A DNA stretch of 64,000 bases. Source: Hygrophila difformis (taxonomy: Eukaryota; Streptophyta; Magnoliopsida; Lamiales; Acanthaceae). Each line of letters starts with the position of its first letter. The first letter of the stretch is position 1. The DNA lies in assembly GCA_030278955.1 (NCBI GenBank), contig JAOANR010000001.1, positions 39,272,890 to 39,336,889 on the forward strand, written 5' to 3'. The position numbers were made by a program, and so were the translations under genes. Under the pieces are notes generated by a model that worked only from the letters and a program-made list of their open reading frames with translations, was not told where the DNA came from and made no database searches. This document shows, piece by piece, positions 22,901 through 35,271 of this stretch.

Positions 22901-25900
22901 CAACCTCTTCTCTAATTTATCTATCACCGGCTGCCAAATTGTAGTTCCGTTGATCCGACCCCCGATTGGAATGCCTAAATATGTCATCGGCCACTTGCCC
23001 ACATCGCAGTCCAGCACCCTTGTTGCTTCCCTTTGCAATTAAGACGTATAGTTCACCCCTATTAAAGTACTCTTCCTGAAATTGATATTCAGCCCTGTGA
23101 CCAATTAGAAGACCCACAACAGTCGCCTGATGAGTAATACTTGGCTTATCTCTCCTTCACAAAATAGTATCGTGTCGTCTGCGTATTGAAGGTAAGTAAT
23201 AACCGGCCCATCATTGCAAACTTTTAGCCCCTTGATTAAACCCAGATCTGCCGCCTTCAGTATCATCCTATTAAGGACCTCGGCTACCATAACAAAAAGA
23301 TAAGGGGAAAGGGGGTCCCCTTGTCTTAGCCCTTTTTGCATTTTGAAGAAACTTGTAGGAGCTCCATTGACTAGCACCGCTGTGGATGCAGATGTAATGC
23401 ATTCCTTAATCCACTTTACCCACTGATGACAGTCATTGGCGACTGTCATTTTCGTCCAATTTTGTGTCTTAGAGATAATGTTTGAGCATATTTTTCCTAG
23501 ATTTTTAATCAAGAATGGGAGAAGATATGAAAAGATCTCAGAAAGATCAAGATCAGGAGGATGTTTGGAAATTGCACAAAATAGCCTGAAAGTTGTAGAT
23601 TTTTACTTTTATCTGAACTAATCCTCGCTTTGTTGATCAAGCAGGGTACAAGTTGCAAGCTCGCAGTAAACATTGCGAGGGAAGAATGGGAATGTCGCGG
23701 GGACCTTAAGGTTTGACAAAAAATAAGTTGGGATGCTGCCAAGAACAGACTTTATTAAGCAAATTCTCCCTGCTTGTGATAGCAAACGACTCTTCCAGCC
23801 CGCCAACTTCTTCTCTAATTTATCTATCACCGGCTGCCAAATTGTAGTTCCGTTGATCCGACCCCCGATTGGAATGCCTAAATATGTCATCGGCCACTTG
23901 CCCACATCGCTGTCCAGCACCCTTGTTGCTTCCCTTTCCAATTCAGACATATAGTTCACCCCTATTAAAGTACTCTTCCTGAAATTGATATTCAGCCCTG
24001 TGACCAATTAGAAGACCCACAACAGTCGCCTGATGAGTAATACTTGGCTTATCTCTCCTTCACAAAATAGTATCATGCCGTCTGCGTATTGAAGGTGAGT
24101 AATAACCGGCCCATCATTGCAAACTTTTAGCCCCTTGATTAAACCCAGATCTGCCGCCTTCAGTATCATCCTATTAAGGACCTCGGCTACCATAACAAAA
24201 AGATAAGGGGAAAGAGGGTCCCCTTGTCTTAGCCCTTTTTGCATTTTGAAGAAACTTGTAGGAGCTCCATTGACTAGCACCGCTGTGGATGCAGATGTAA
24301 TGCATTCCTTAATCCACTTTACCCACTGATGACAGTCATTGGCGACTGTCATTTTCGTCCAATTTTGTGTCTTAGAGATAATGTTTGATCATATTTTTCC
24401 TAGATTTTTAATCAAGAATGGGAGAAGATATGAAAAGATCTCAGAAAGATCAAGATCGGGAGGATGTTTGGAAATTGCACAAAATAGCCTGAAAGTTGTA
24501 GATTTTTACATAAGTGTCTCACGCCATGTTTTTATCTGAACTAATCCTCGCTTTGTTGATCAAGCAGGGTACAAGTTGAAAGCTCGCCGTAAACATTGCG
24601 AGGGAAGAATGGGAATGTCGCGGGGACCTTAAGGTTTGACAAAAAATAAGTTGGGATGCTGCGAAGAACAGACTTTATTAAGCAAATTCTCCCTGCTTGT
24701 GATAGCAAACGACTCTTCCAGCCCGCCAACCTCTTCTCTAATTTATCTATCACCGGCTGCCAAATTGTAGTTCCGTTGATCCGACCCCCGATTGGAATGC
24801 CTAAATATGTCATCGGCCACTTGCCCACATCGCAGTCCAGCACCCTTGTTCCTTCCCTTTCCAATTAAGACGTATAGTTCACCCCTATTAAAGTACTCTT
24901 CCTGAAATTGATATTCAGCCCTGTGACCAATTAGAAGACCCACAATAGTCGCCTGATGAGTAATACTTGGCTTATCTCTCCTTCACAAAATAGTATCGTG
25001 TCGTCTGCGTATTGAAGGTAAGTAATAACCGGCCCATCATTGCAAACTTTTAGCCCCTTGATTAAACCCAGATCTGCCGCCTTCAGTATCATCCTATTAA
25101 GGACCTCGGCTACCATAACAAAAAGATAAGGGGAAAGAGGGTCCCCTTGTCTTAGCCCTTTTTGCATTTTGAAGAAACTTGTAGGAGCTCCATTGACTAG
25201 CACCGCTGCGGATGCAGATGTAATGCATTCCTTAATCCACTTTACCCACTGATGACAGTCATTGGCGACTGTCATTTTCGTCCAATTTTGTGTCTTAGAG
25301 ATAATGTTTGATCATATTTTTCCTAGATTTTTAATCAAGAATGGGAGAAGATATGAAAAGATCTCAGAAAGATCAAGATCAGGAGGATGTTTGGAAATTG
25401 CACAAAATAGCCTGAAAGTTGTAGATTTTTACATAAGTGTCTCTCGCCATGATTTTATCTGAACTAATCCTCGCTTTGTTGATCAAGCAGGGTACAAGTT
25501 GCAAGCTCGCAGTAAACATTGCGAGGGAAGAATGGGAATGTCGCGGGGACCTTAAGGTTTGACAAAAAATAAGTTGGGACGCTGCCAAGAACAGACTTGA
25601 TTAAGCAAATTCTCCCTGCTTGTGATAGCAAACGACTCTTCCAGCCCGCCAACTTCTTCTCTAATTTATCTATCACCGGCTGCCAAATTGTAGTTCCGTT
25701 GATCCGACCCCCGATTGGAATGCCTAAATATGTCATCGGCCACTTGCCCACATCGCTGTCCAGCACCCTTGTTGCTTCCCTTTCCAATTCAGACATATAG
25801 TTCACCCCTATTAAAGTACTCTTCCTGAAATTGATATTCAGCCCTGTGACCAATTAGAAGACCCACAACAGTCGCCTGATGAGTAATACTTGGCTTATCT

Positions 25901-28900
25901 CTCCTTCACAAAATAGTATCATGCCGTCTGTGTATTGAAGGTGAGTAATAACCGGCCCATCATTGCAAACTTTTAGCCCCTTGATTAAACCCAGATCTGC
26001 CGCCTTCAGTATCATCCTATTAAGGACCTCAGCTACCATAACAAAAAGATAAGGGGAAAGAGGGTCCCCTTGTCTTAGCCCTTTTTGCATTTTGAAGAAA
26101 CTTGTAGGAGCTCCATTGACTAGCACCGCTGTGGATGCAGATGTAATGCATTCCTTAATCCACTTTACCCACTGATGACAGTCATTGGCGACTGTCATTT
26201 TCGTCCAATTTTGTGTCTTAGAGATAATGTTTGATCATATTTTTCCTAGATTTTTAATCAAGAATGGGAGAAGATATGAAAAGATCTCAGAAAGATCAAG
26301 ATCGGGAGGATGTTTGGAAATTGCACAAAATAGCCTGAAAGTTGTAGATTTTTACATAAGTGTCTCACGCCATGTTTTTATCTGAACTAATCCTCGCTTT
26401 GTTGATCAAGCAGGGTACAAGTTGCAAGCTCGCAGTAAACATTGCGAGGGAAGAATGGGAATGTCGCGGGGACCTTAAGGTTTGACAAAAAATAAGTTGG
26501 GATGCTGCGAAGAACAGACTTTATTAAGCAAATTCTCCCTGCTTGTGATAGCAAACGACTCTATCAGCCCGCCAACCTCTTCTCTAATTTATCTATCACC
26601 GGCTGCCAAATTGTAGTTCCGTTGATCCGACCCCCGATTGGAATGCCTAAATATGTCATCGGCCACTTGCCCACATCGCTGTCCACCACCCTTGTTGCTT
26701 CCCTTTCCAATTCAGACGTATATTTCACCCCTATTAAAGTACTCTTCCTGAAATTGATATTCAGCCCTGTGACCAATTAGAGACCCACAACAGTCGCCTG
26801 ATGAGTAATACTTGGCTTATCTCTCCTTCACAAAATAGTATCGTGTCGTCTGCGTATTGAAGGTAAGTAATAACCGGCCCATCATTGCAAACTTTTAGCC
26901 CCTTGATTAAACCCAGATCTGCCGCCTTCAGTATCATCCTATTAAGGACCTCGGCTACCATAACAAAAAGATAAGGGGAAAGAGGGTCCCCTTGTCTTAG
27001 CCCTTTTTGCATTTTGAAGAAACTTGTAGGAGCTCCATTGACTAGCACCGCTGCGGATGCAGATGTAATGCATTCCTTAATCCACTTTACCCACTGATGA
27101 CAGTCATTGGTGACTGTCATTTTCGTCCAATTTTGTGTCTTAGAGATAATGTTTGATCATATTTTTCCTAGATTTTTAATCAAGAATGGGAGAAGATATG
27201 AAAAGATCTCAGAAAGATCAAGATCAGGAGGATGTTTGGAAATTGCACAAAATAGCCTGAAAGTTGTAGATTTTTACATAAGTGTCTCTCGCCATGTTTT
27301 TATCTGAACTAATCCTCGCTTTGTTGATCAAGCAGGGTACAAGTTGCAAGCTCGCAGTAAACATTGCGAGGGAAGAATGGGAATGTCGCGGGGACCTTAA
27401 GGTTTGACAAAAAATAAGTTGGGATGCTGCCAAGAACAGACTTTATTAAGCAAATTCTCCCTGCTTGTGATAGCAAACGACTCTTCCAGCCTGCCAACTT
27501 CTTCTCTAATTTATCTATCACCGGCTGCCAAATTGTAGTTCCGTTGATCCGACCCCCGATTGGAATGCCTAAATATGTCATCGGCCACTTGCCCACATCG
27601 CTGTCCAGCACCCTTGTTGCTTCCCTTTCCAATTCAGACGTATAGTTTACCCCTATTAAAGTACTCTTCCTGAAATTGATATTCAGCTCTGTGACCAATT
27701 AGAAGACCCACAACAGTCGCCTGATGAGTAATACTTGGCTTATCTCTCCTTCACAAAATAGTATCGTGTCGTCTGCGTATTGAAGGTGAGTAATAACCGG
27801 CCCATCATTGCAAACTTTTAGCCCCTTGATTAAACCCAGATCTGCCGCCTTCAGTATCATCCTATTAAGGACCTCGGCTACCATAACAAAAAGATAAGGG
27901 AAAGAGGGTCCCCTTGTCTTAGCCCTTTTTGCATTTTGAAGAAACTTGTAGGAGCTCCATTGACTAGCATCGCTGCGGATGCAGATGTAATGCATTCCTT
28001 AATCCACTTTAACCACTGATGACAGTCATTGGTGACTGTCATTTTCGTCCAATTTTGTGTCTTAGAGATAATGTTTGATCATATTTTTCCTAGATTTTTA
28101 ATCAAGAATGGGAGAAGATATGAAAAGATCTCAGAAAGATCAAGATCAGGAGGATGTTTGGAAATTGCACAAAATAGCCTGAAAGTTGTAGATTTTTACA
28201 TAAGTGTCTCTCGCCATGTTTTTATCTGAACTAATCCTCGCTTTGTTGATCAAGCAGGGTACAAGTTGCAAGCTCGCAGTAAACATTGCGAGGGAAGAAT
28301 GGGAATGTCGCGGGGACCTTAAGGTTTGACAAAAAATAAGTTGGGATGCTGCCAAGAACAGACTTTATTAAGCAAATTCTCCCTGCTTGTGATAGCAAAC
28401 GACTCTTCCAGCCCGCCAACTTCTTCTCTAATTTATCTATCACCGGCTGCCAAATTGTAGTTCCGTTGATCCGACCCCCGATTGGAATGCCTAAATATGT
28501 CATCGGCCACTTGCCCACATCGCAGTCCAGCACCCTTGTTGCTTCCCTTTCCAATTCAGACATATAGTTCACCCCTATTAAAGTACTCTTCCTGAAATTG
28601 ATATTCAGCCCTGTGACCAATTAGAAGACCCACAACAGTCGCCTGATGAGTAATACTTGGCTTATCTCTCCTTCACAAAATAGTATCGTGTCGTCTGCGT
28701 ATTGAAGGTAAGTAATAACCGGCCCATCATTGCAAACTTTTAGCCCCTTGATTAAACCCAGATCTGCCGCCTTCAGTATCATCCTATTAAGGACCACGGC
28801 TACCATAACAAAAAGATAAGGGGAAAGAGGGTCCCCTTGTCTTAGCCCTTTTTGCATTTTGAAGAAACTTGTAGGAGCTCCATTGACTAGCACCGCTGCG

Positions 28901-29248
28901 GATGCAGATGTAATGCATTCCTTAATCCACTTTACCCACTGATGACAGTCATTGGTGACTGTCATTTTCGTCCAATTTTGTGTCTTAGAGATAATGTTTG
29001 ATCATATTTTTCCTAGATTTTTAATCAATAATGGGAGAAGATATGAAAAGATCTCAGAAAGATCAAGATCGGGAGGATGTTTGGAAATTGCACAAAATAG
29101 CCTGAAAGTTGTAGATTTTTACATAAGTGTCTCTCGCCATGTTTTTATCTGAACTAATCCTCGCTTTGTTGATCAAGGAGGGTACAAGTTGCAAGCTCGT
29201 AGTAAACATTGCGAGGGAAGAATGGGAATGTCGCGGGGACCTTAATGT
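16353..29248 (-). repeat. Tandem array of fourteen ~923-bp units derived from a LINE reverse transcriptase
   Basis: Units begin at 16353, 17276, 18199, 19118, 20041, 20964, 21887, 22810, 23713, 24636, 25559, 26482, 27404 and 28326. The period is 923 bp except 919 (unit 3, lacking TTTG at its end), 903 (unit 8, 20-bp loss in the linker) and 922 (units 12, 13). Each unit holds ~640 bp of the minus-strand LINE RT, the palindrome ATGACAGTCA-TTGG-TGACTGTCAT or its variant, and ~280 bp of non-LINE linker. Unit 1 is continuous with the parental LINE on its left; unit 14 runs into unique DNA at 29249. Copies are very similar, so the array is young. None encodes a whole protein: every unit has a stop between the two RT frames. 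Confidence 0.95.
16993..17275. repeat. Linker part of array unit 1 (non-LINE sequence)
   Basis: The linker starts after the palindrome and contains GATCATATTTTTCCTAGATT, then TAATCCTCGCTTTG ... CATTGCGAGGGAAG, a stem-forming pair, and ends GGGGACCTTAAGG. The same linker ends unit 14 but there continues as GACCTTAATGTTGAAATC into unique sequence, so the linker is probably the original right flank of the truncated LINE. The plus-strand 66-codon frame in each linker is conserved only because the units are near-identical. Confidence 0.75.
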
Positions 29249-30300
29249 TGAAATCTGAACAAGTCCAAGGAAAAGTGCAAAAGTGAAGGCTACGCAATGA
29301 TCAATTTGACATCGCGTGCGGAAGAAGTCAACGAGAGTTGGAAACTAGAAGAGTTACGGCGAGAGGAAGTCAGATCGAGATTGCCTCGCCTTAATGAGAA
29401 AGATAACTTCATTTTGACTCACGCTTTGAAGGAACTGGGACAAGGTGTGAGGAGAGCTACTCTGATGAGAGCGGTTATTTTCCAAGGCGGAAAGCAGTTA
29501 CTATGCACATCTATAAATAAGACCCTTGGGAGATCAGCTCAGAACAACTGGAGGACGAAAAGAATAGCTCAGTTTTTCTCCCGTTCATTTTAGAATTCAG
29601 TAGGTAGGTTAGCTAGGGTTTACTTTTCCGTAATTTCATTTCGTGTTCTTCAGGTTTGTAATTCGATTCGCAATAGATTTCTTTGAATTTCATTAGTAGA
29701 TTAGTTAGAGAGTACTCTGGAAAGAAGGATTTGTTATCGGATTGATTATGTTCATCCATTATGACGATCGCCATCTTGTTTTACCGACCTCTTCGATCAA
29801 ATTCGCGATATTCTGATTTCAATTAGATTTCCAGGTGTACTCGTTTTTAATTTCTTGCAATTCATGATATATGAAGGAAGATTGGATTTTTGATCTCTTG
29901 TTTTTATCTTTGGTTGCAATCTTGAATGATTTAGCTGGAATTGATATTCTTTAATTCTGTTCGAGAGATACAAACTTCAGTTTTAATGTTCGCATTGGAA
30001 ATTTGATATGAAAATGTTAGTCAGATTTGCAGATTCATATTTGAATCATCTTCCGAATTATAATCTGATTGACAATAATTCTCAGGAAATTTGAATGTTA
30101 TTATTGAGTTAGGTATTATCTTAGTTGAATTATTGATTTCATAAAGTTTCAACTGTTCCGTAAACTTTGATTTTAAATCTTAATGCGACTTTTAAAGATT
30201 AGTGTTAAGATTAATTGAAGTAATTAAAGACCCACGCAGTGTTAAACATGGTGTGATAATCTTTAAGAATTAAATACTCTGAACACTTAATCTTTCAAGA
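29249..30300. other. Unique region right of the array with a TATA-like box
   Basis: No recognised protein. A 98-codon plus frame (29297-29593) lacks known motifs and runs through the TATA-like sequence CTATAAATAAGACC at 29511-29524. This box followed by a T/C-rich leader looks like the promoter part of a large LTR, but I could not identify LTR ends. Confidence 0.35.
29511..29520 (+). promoter_or_regulatory. TATA-box-like sequence
   Basis: CTATAAATAA followed ~30 bp downstream by a plausible start region (ATCAGCTCAGAAC). No identified gene follows, so the role is unknown. Confidence 0.35.
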
Positions 30301-30900
30301 GAATATGATTCTTTCCTCGCTATATTCTAATTGAAAGAGTGAAGCGAGGAAGAATTATAATCAATTACAGAGTCTTGCCGTTTACCTTCATATAAGGATT
30401 TATCCTCGCTACATTCGTACAAAGATAGCGCGAGGAGTTATCCTAACACTTTATTCATAAACAAGTTTTGTCAGGACCCTCGCGATGTTCAGTTGGACAA
30501 AGCGAGGGAGTTATCCTAATATAGCGTCAGAATTGGTTCCTACTCTTTGGATGCCAAGGATTTATTCTATATAGGTATATAACCCCTATTCTATAAACGG
30601 GAATTGAGTACCTCGCTGCATTTTTCCAAAATTTACTTTGAGAGATTCAGTTCTCTGTATTAACTAAATCTGAGGAACATTCTTTGAATAAAAGCTCCCT
30701 CCACGCCGTACAGATATAGCGCATGGAAAACTAGAATGTTCATAGTTTGAAATCCAAGACAGTTACTGCGAGCTATCTTGGACATTTATTTTGCAGAATT
30801 ATTTCTCAAATCTTTTTCAAGGGAAAGTAATTTCCTAATTCTGTCTAGCTCCTACTCTATATTTTTGGAGCACCATAGCGTTTTCCTTAAGAGGACTCAG
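30300..30900. repeat. Series of imperfect hairpins with GCGAGG stems
   Basis: Successive inverted repeats: ATTCTTTCCTCGC (30308-30320) with GCGAGGAAGAAT (30344-30355); TATCCTCGCTA (near 30402) with TAGCGCGAGGAGTTA (near 30426); ACCCTCGC (near 30476) with GCGAGGG (30502-30508); ATCCAAGACAG with CTATCTTGGAC (near 30752-30783). The array linker contains a related pair. Function unknown. Confidence 0.6.
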
Positions 30901-31214
30901 AACCCTCATCGTTTCTTTATACATATATTACTACTTATACCTATGATATTTTGAGATATTTCCCAGACTATGTAGAGTATTCCTACTTCTTAATATAGAC
31001 TTACATTTCATACTTGAAATTCATATGATTACTTTCACTAGCACATTGAGAGAGATGATGATATAAGTTTCCCCAAACATTATTTACTCAGGTTGATAAA
31101 GAACAAACTTGTTCTTTAGTTGGGCATTCAGTACCTGTCGTTTAAAAGGGAAAGATGTTTCAAAAACTATCTTTTGTCCTAATAATTAATGAGAATCTGG
31201 AAGAGTTAACTTCC
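30901..31214. other. Non-coding sequence up to the assembly gap
   Basis: AT-rich, no gene recognised. Confidence 0.4.
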
Positions 31215-31714
31215 NNNNNNNNNNNNNNNNNNNNNNNNNNNNNNNNNNNNNNNNNNNNNNNNNNNNNNNNNNNNNNNNNNNNNNNNNNNNNNNNNNNNNN
31301 NNNNNNNNNNNNNNNNNNNNNNNNNNNNNNNNNNNNNNNNNNNNNNNNNNNNNNNNNNNNNNNNNNNNNNNNNNNNNNNNNNNNNNNNNNNNNNNNNNNN
31401 NNNNNNNNNNNNNNNNNNNNNNNNNNNNNNNNNNNNNNNNNNNNNNNNNNNNNNNNNNNNNNNNNNNNNNNNNNNNNNNNNNNNNNNNNNNNNNNNNNNN
31501 NNNNNNNNNNNNNNNNNNNNNNNNNNNNNNNNNNNNNNNNNNNNNNNNNNNNNNNNNNNNNNNNNNNNNNNNNNNNNNNNNNNNNNNNNNNNNNNNNNNN
31601 NNNNNNNNNNNNNNNNNNNNNNNNNNNNNNNNNNNNNNNNNNNNNNNNNNNNNNNNNNNNNNNNNNNNNNNNNNNNNNNNNNNNNNNNNNNNNNNNNNNN
31701 NNNNNNNNNNNNNN
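31215..31714. other. Assembly gap (500 N)
   Basis: Exactly 500 N, a length typical of a placeholder rather than a measured gap. Frames running through it are artefacts. Confidence 0.98.
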
Positions 31715-32414
31715 CGCCAGATAAGTCTCCATCCTTATTGCTTCGACTGTTAATTCGGCCACAGTCCTTGGTCTTGTAACCATCAAGCTATCATTGATAG
31801 CAAATTTCAAGTTCTGCTTTAAAATCTGAATATATTCATGCTCTGATAACATCGTCTTCATTTGAGCCTTAACTGCATAAAACCTCTCCATGAACTCATT
31901 AACCGTTTCTTCTGCCTTTTGCTTAGTTGAGGTTAAATCTACCACTGACACCTCAGGACTAGTGTTATAGAAACGGTCATGAAATAAGCGCTCCATTTCG
32001 GCCCAAGTGTTAACTGATCCTGTAGGCAAATTAATATACCATTCGAACGCTGGACCAGTAAGCGACAAACTGAACAAAATTAACTTATGAAATCATTCTG
32101 CGTTATCCTGGTACACTAAGCTATAAATCGGCCAATGTGTTCAATCGTCGACCGACCGACTTCTCCTGAGAACGTATTGAAATCAGGCACCTTAACTCCT
32201 CTTGGTAACGGATACTGTTCTTCTAAGAAATCAGGATAGGGTTTCCTATACATCGGTCGATTCTCCTGACCGATTAAGTTCCCGAATTGAGTACGAATGA
32301 TTTCTGCTATAAGATCTCTATCAACCAACTGCGGCTGATTCTGCTGCACCGGTGGATACTGTTGTTGTACCACTGGAGCAGGCAGTTGTGCCACTGGCTG
32401 AGGTGGCTGATACT
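31715..32414 (-). pseudogene. Older retrotransposon gag, downstream half (decayed)
   Basis: The minus strand encodes a retrotransposon gag core: GRSTIEHIGRF (32116-32150), LFSLSLTGPAFEWY (near 32050-32077), MERLFHDRFYNTSPE and a tail RTVAELTVEAIRMETYLA next to the gap. Stops and a frame change lie between the IEHIGRF and SLTGPAFEW motifs (about 32080-32116). It is the continuation of 43582-44099, separated by the young gypsy insertion: P/Q-rich sequence runs up to the target site on both sides. The rest of the gene should lie in or beyond the gap. Confidence 0.8.
32410..32414. other. Target-site duplication ATACT (left copy)
   Basis: ATACT directly before TGTAACACC; an identical copy is at 43582-43586. 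Confidence 0.9.
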
Positions 32415-35004
32415 TGTAACACCCCGGTTTTTGGTAACCCAGGTCGGGATGTCACCGCCACATCTCCCTAGTAAGACACGGTTTCTCCGAGCTTACTAAA
32501 GAGATGCAAGGCTAGGTATTGCAGTGTTTAAAATATTTAAAGCATACAAAATAGCCCATACAATATAAATCGAAAATAATAATAGCATAGCGCAGCGGAA
32601 ATATTTAGTTTAGTACAGTATCGCAGCGGAAAATTTAAATAGGGCCGACATGGCCAAAACACGGGTTAAACAGGCCCGTTCAGAATATAGTCTAAGTACG
32701 AAATTTAAAAGCAAAATAAAAGTTCCCAAAATCCCATGCATGATTCGTGCTCACACATGCTCATTCCACATATTCTGTACAGAAAGGAATAAAAACGGTT
32801 TTGATCAGCAAAATTGCTGAGTAAGTTAACACATGCATGATCGTAGGGTTTAAAAGCCATACTTTAATAATTTAACAAAAGCATGATAATAACATAATAT
32901 TTGATTTCATATAATCCATATCATATAGCACAATCTATCTCAGGCTCTATTTAATAACACATATCACATGGTTTAATCATAAAAGCCATAATTTTTAAAT
33001 AAGACATTTAAATAATTTAATTGGACAACACTATAATTTAATCTAGTTTAATTTAATTTAGAATCCCCATTACATTCCCGACTTGGTATCTCAAGTTTCA
33101 CGATAAAGATCGCGATGTCAACAAGTTTAGCCGGTAGCCCGGCGGCCGCAGCCGTATCAGCCATACCCAGTACCACTCCGGAGCCTCGGGAAACCCATAC
33201 GGATATTCACGAGAGTGTAGGCTCTAAGTTTCGCCGTTTTGGCAATATCACATTTCAAGTATAGCGCGCGGGGTCACCATCGTCCATTACGGCACGAAGT
33301 GAATCGTTAGGGGGCACCCTGCAGAGCACTCACCCCTAATTTTAATTTATCAAGTTTGTAAGGGGATTTAGTTTTTAAAATCTGACTTCCAATGTAGCAA
33401 TTTAGAAATAATATCTCAATTCGTTTCAACCCTAAAGGTAAATTCCATGTTTCAACAAGATTTCAAAGTTTCGTTTCGGTAAATCACAGTTTACTCCAAA
33501 ATTCGTCAAAAATCAGTTTTAATTCCAAAAATTCCAAAATTTCACATCTGACTCGGAAACATCAAGATCTACAACTTTCGTGTTTTAACTTTTTCAATCC
33601 GAGATACCTAAGTAGGTCAAAATCGCTAATTTTCGCATAACAAGAAATCTGTCCGAGTTCAATACATCACAGATCAAAGATTTCAGTTTCTACCATATCA
33701 ATTCAACTCCAAATTTACTGAAATTTGACAGGGATCATCTTAAGACATTTATCTACAACTTTCATGTTCGGCCAAAGATCTAAAACAGCCTAGATCCTAT
33801 GTCAAAAACGAGATCAAGATCATTCCTAGGTTCTGTCCAAGATTTCAAGATCTAAAATCAAACAGTTCGGTTTCAATGGGTTTTCACCTATCAAATCAAC
33901 TCCAAAAATTCTCAAATTTTTACAGTAGCTAGGTCTAAGTCTTAGGAACGTTTTTCGTGTTTTAAGTTTTTCCGTTTGAGTTCGTTTTAAAGGTCGGAAA
34001 AATTCAACAATTCTGTTGCGTCGGTAAGAAAACAAAAGTAGACAGATTTATGATTCTTGTCAAATCTTTTAGGTTTCGAATGTTTTAAAATCTCCCAAAA
34101 CCATGTAAGGTTAACTTACAGTGTCTATGAACGTCGGGAATGTCCAATTCGGGGGCGTGGCTTCCAGATCACCGTTTCTCCTCTCCGTTCGTCGGGTTCT
34201 ACGATCTAGATTCGATACGGGGTATAGAAAGAAAAAGAAGATGATTAGGATTCGTTTTCGAATCGTTTATTGAATAGAGATTGAACCGAGACTTACCACG
34301 ACTATGGAGATCTGTTGCGAACTCGTCCACAGCGCTCGTCTTGGTTTCGTGCCTCCGACGACTCCGGATTAGGGTTTCGAACGTATAGAGTGCTTTAGGG
34401 TTTCGTAAACTTGTTCGGGGCTCCCAAGGGGCTTATTTATAGAATTCTAAGTCCCTAGGGCGTCCACGGCCGACCTAGAACTCTGGAGTCGAGAGGTGTT
34501 CAACCGAAAGTCGAAAAATCCGCGTTCGGGTGAGAGATTCACGCAACAAACGAATCTGTGGGTTGGCGCGGTCGTGGCGCGGCAAAACCCCTTCCAGCGC
34601 GCGGCCACCGCGCCGTCTACGCCTGGACTTCGGTCCGGGCGGGTCGTGCGATCCGTCGTGCTTTTCCGCCTCTCTTTCGGGTTTCTATCCCTCTATGCTT
34701 CCGAATTCCGATTCCCGGGGTATATTCGGGTTCATACCTTCTCTCTAATTTTTATTCTTAGTCCAGTTGGATGTTTTGGACTCGAATACTCGAGTTCATT
34801 AGTGTCGGGTTTTGGTGTACCATTTAACCATTTAATTAAATTCCTTTAATTCCTTTTTAAGTAAAAATCTCATTTCTCATTTCCTTATATTTATTTATTT
34901 ATTTATTTGCTGGATTGTTTATTTATTTATCGCATTTATTTTATTTATTATTTATTTATTTAATTATTGCTTTATTTTATGTTGGAAAATTCTCGGGTAT
35001 TACA
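32415..35004 (-). repeat. 3' LTR of the young gypsy element
   Basis: 2590 bp, TGTAACACCCCGG ... GGGTATTACA on the plus strand. It contains a TATA-like box on the minus strand at 34431-34442. Short frames inside have no protein similarity. Confidence 0.95.
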
Positions 35005-35271
35005 GTCTACCCTCCTTAAGAATCAACTTCGTCCTCGAAGTTGTATTTCGGCCTTTCTCGTCTCGTGCTAAGGTCTTGTGTTTGTTTTATTATGTTGTGA
35101 CTGAACTTAGAATTAAAACTTCTAAGCTGCCTACGTACCCGGTAAAGGGATCAAGCCATAACGTAGTTCAAAAGTTTACAAAAATGCACGAAAAATTAGG
35201 GTAGTTCAAAAGTTTACAAAAATGCACGAAAAATTAGGGGGTATGACATCCTCTCCCCCTTAAGATTGCAG
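35005..35271 (-). other. 3' untranslated region with polypurine tract and 36-bp repeat
   Basis: The minus strand next to the LTR reads AAGGAGGGTAGAC, the polypurine tract that primes plus-strand DNA. A direct repeat of ~36 bp (TAGTTCAAAAGTTTACAAAA...) occurs at about 35163-35236. Confidence 0.75.

Noticed and set aside
16979..29152. Repeated 66-codon plus-strand frame and 73-codon frame in each array unit
   Set aside because: They are antisense to the LINE or lie in the linker, and are kept only because the units are nearly identical.
29297..29593. 98-codon plus frame after the array
   Set aside because: No domain, and it crosses a TATA-like box, so more likely chance within an LTR-like region.
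31155..32077. Long frames through the N gap
   Set aside because: Unknown bases create an artificial open frame; only the sequence outside 31215-31714 is real.
34496..34849. Arg-rich frames in the gypsy LTRs (also 43074-43426)
   Set aside because: Three overlapping frames in a GC-rich LTR block, changed by the one-base LTR difference, no motif.
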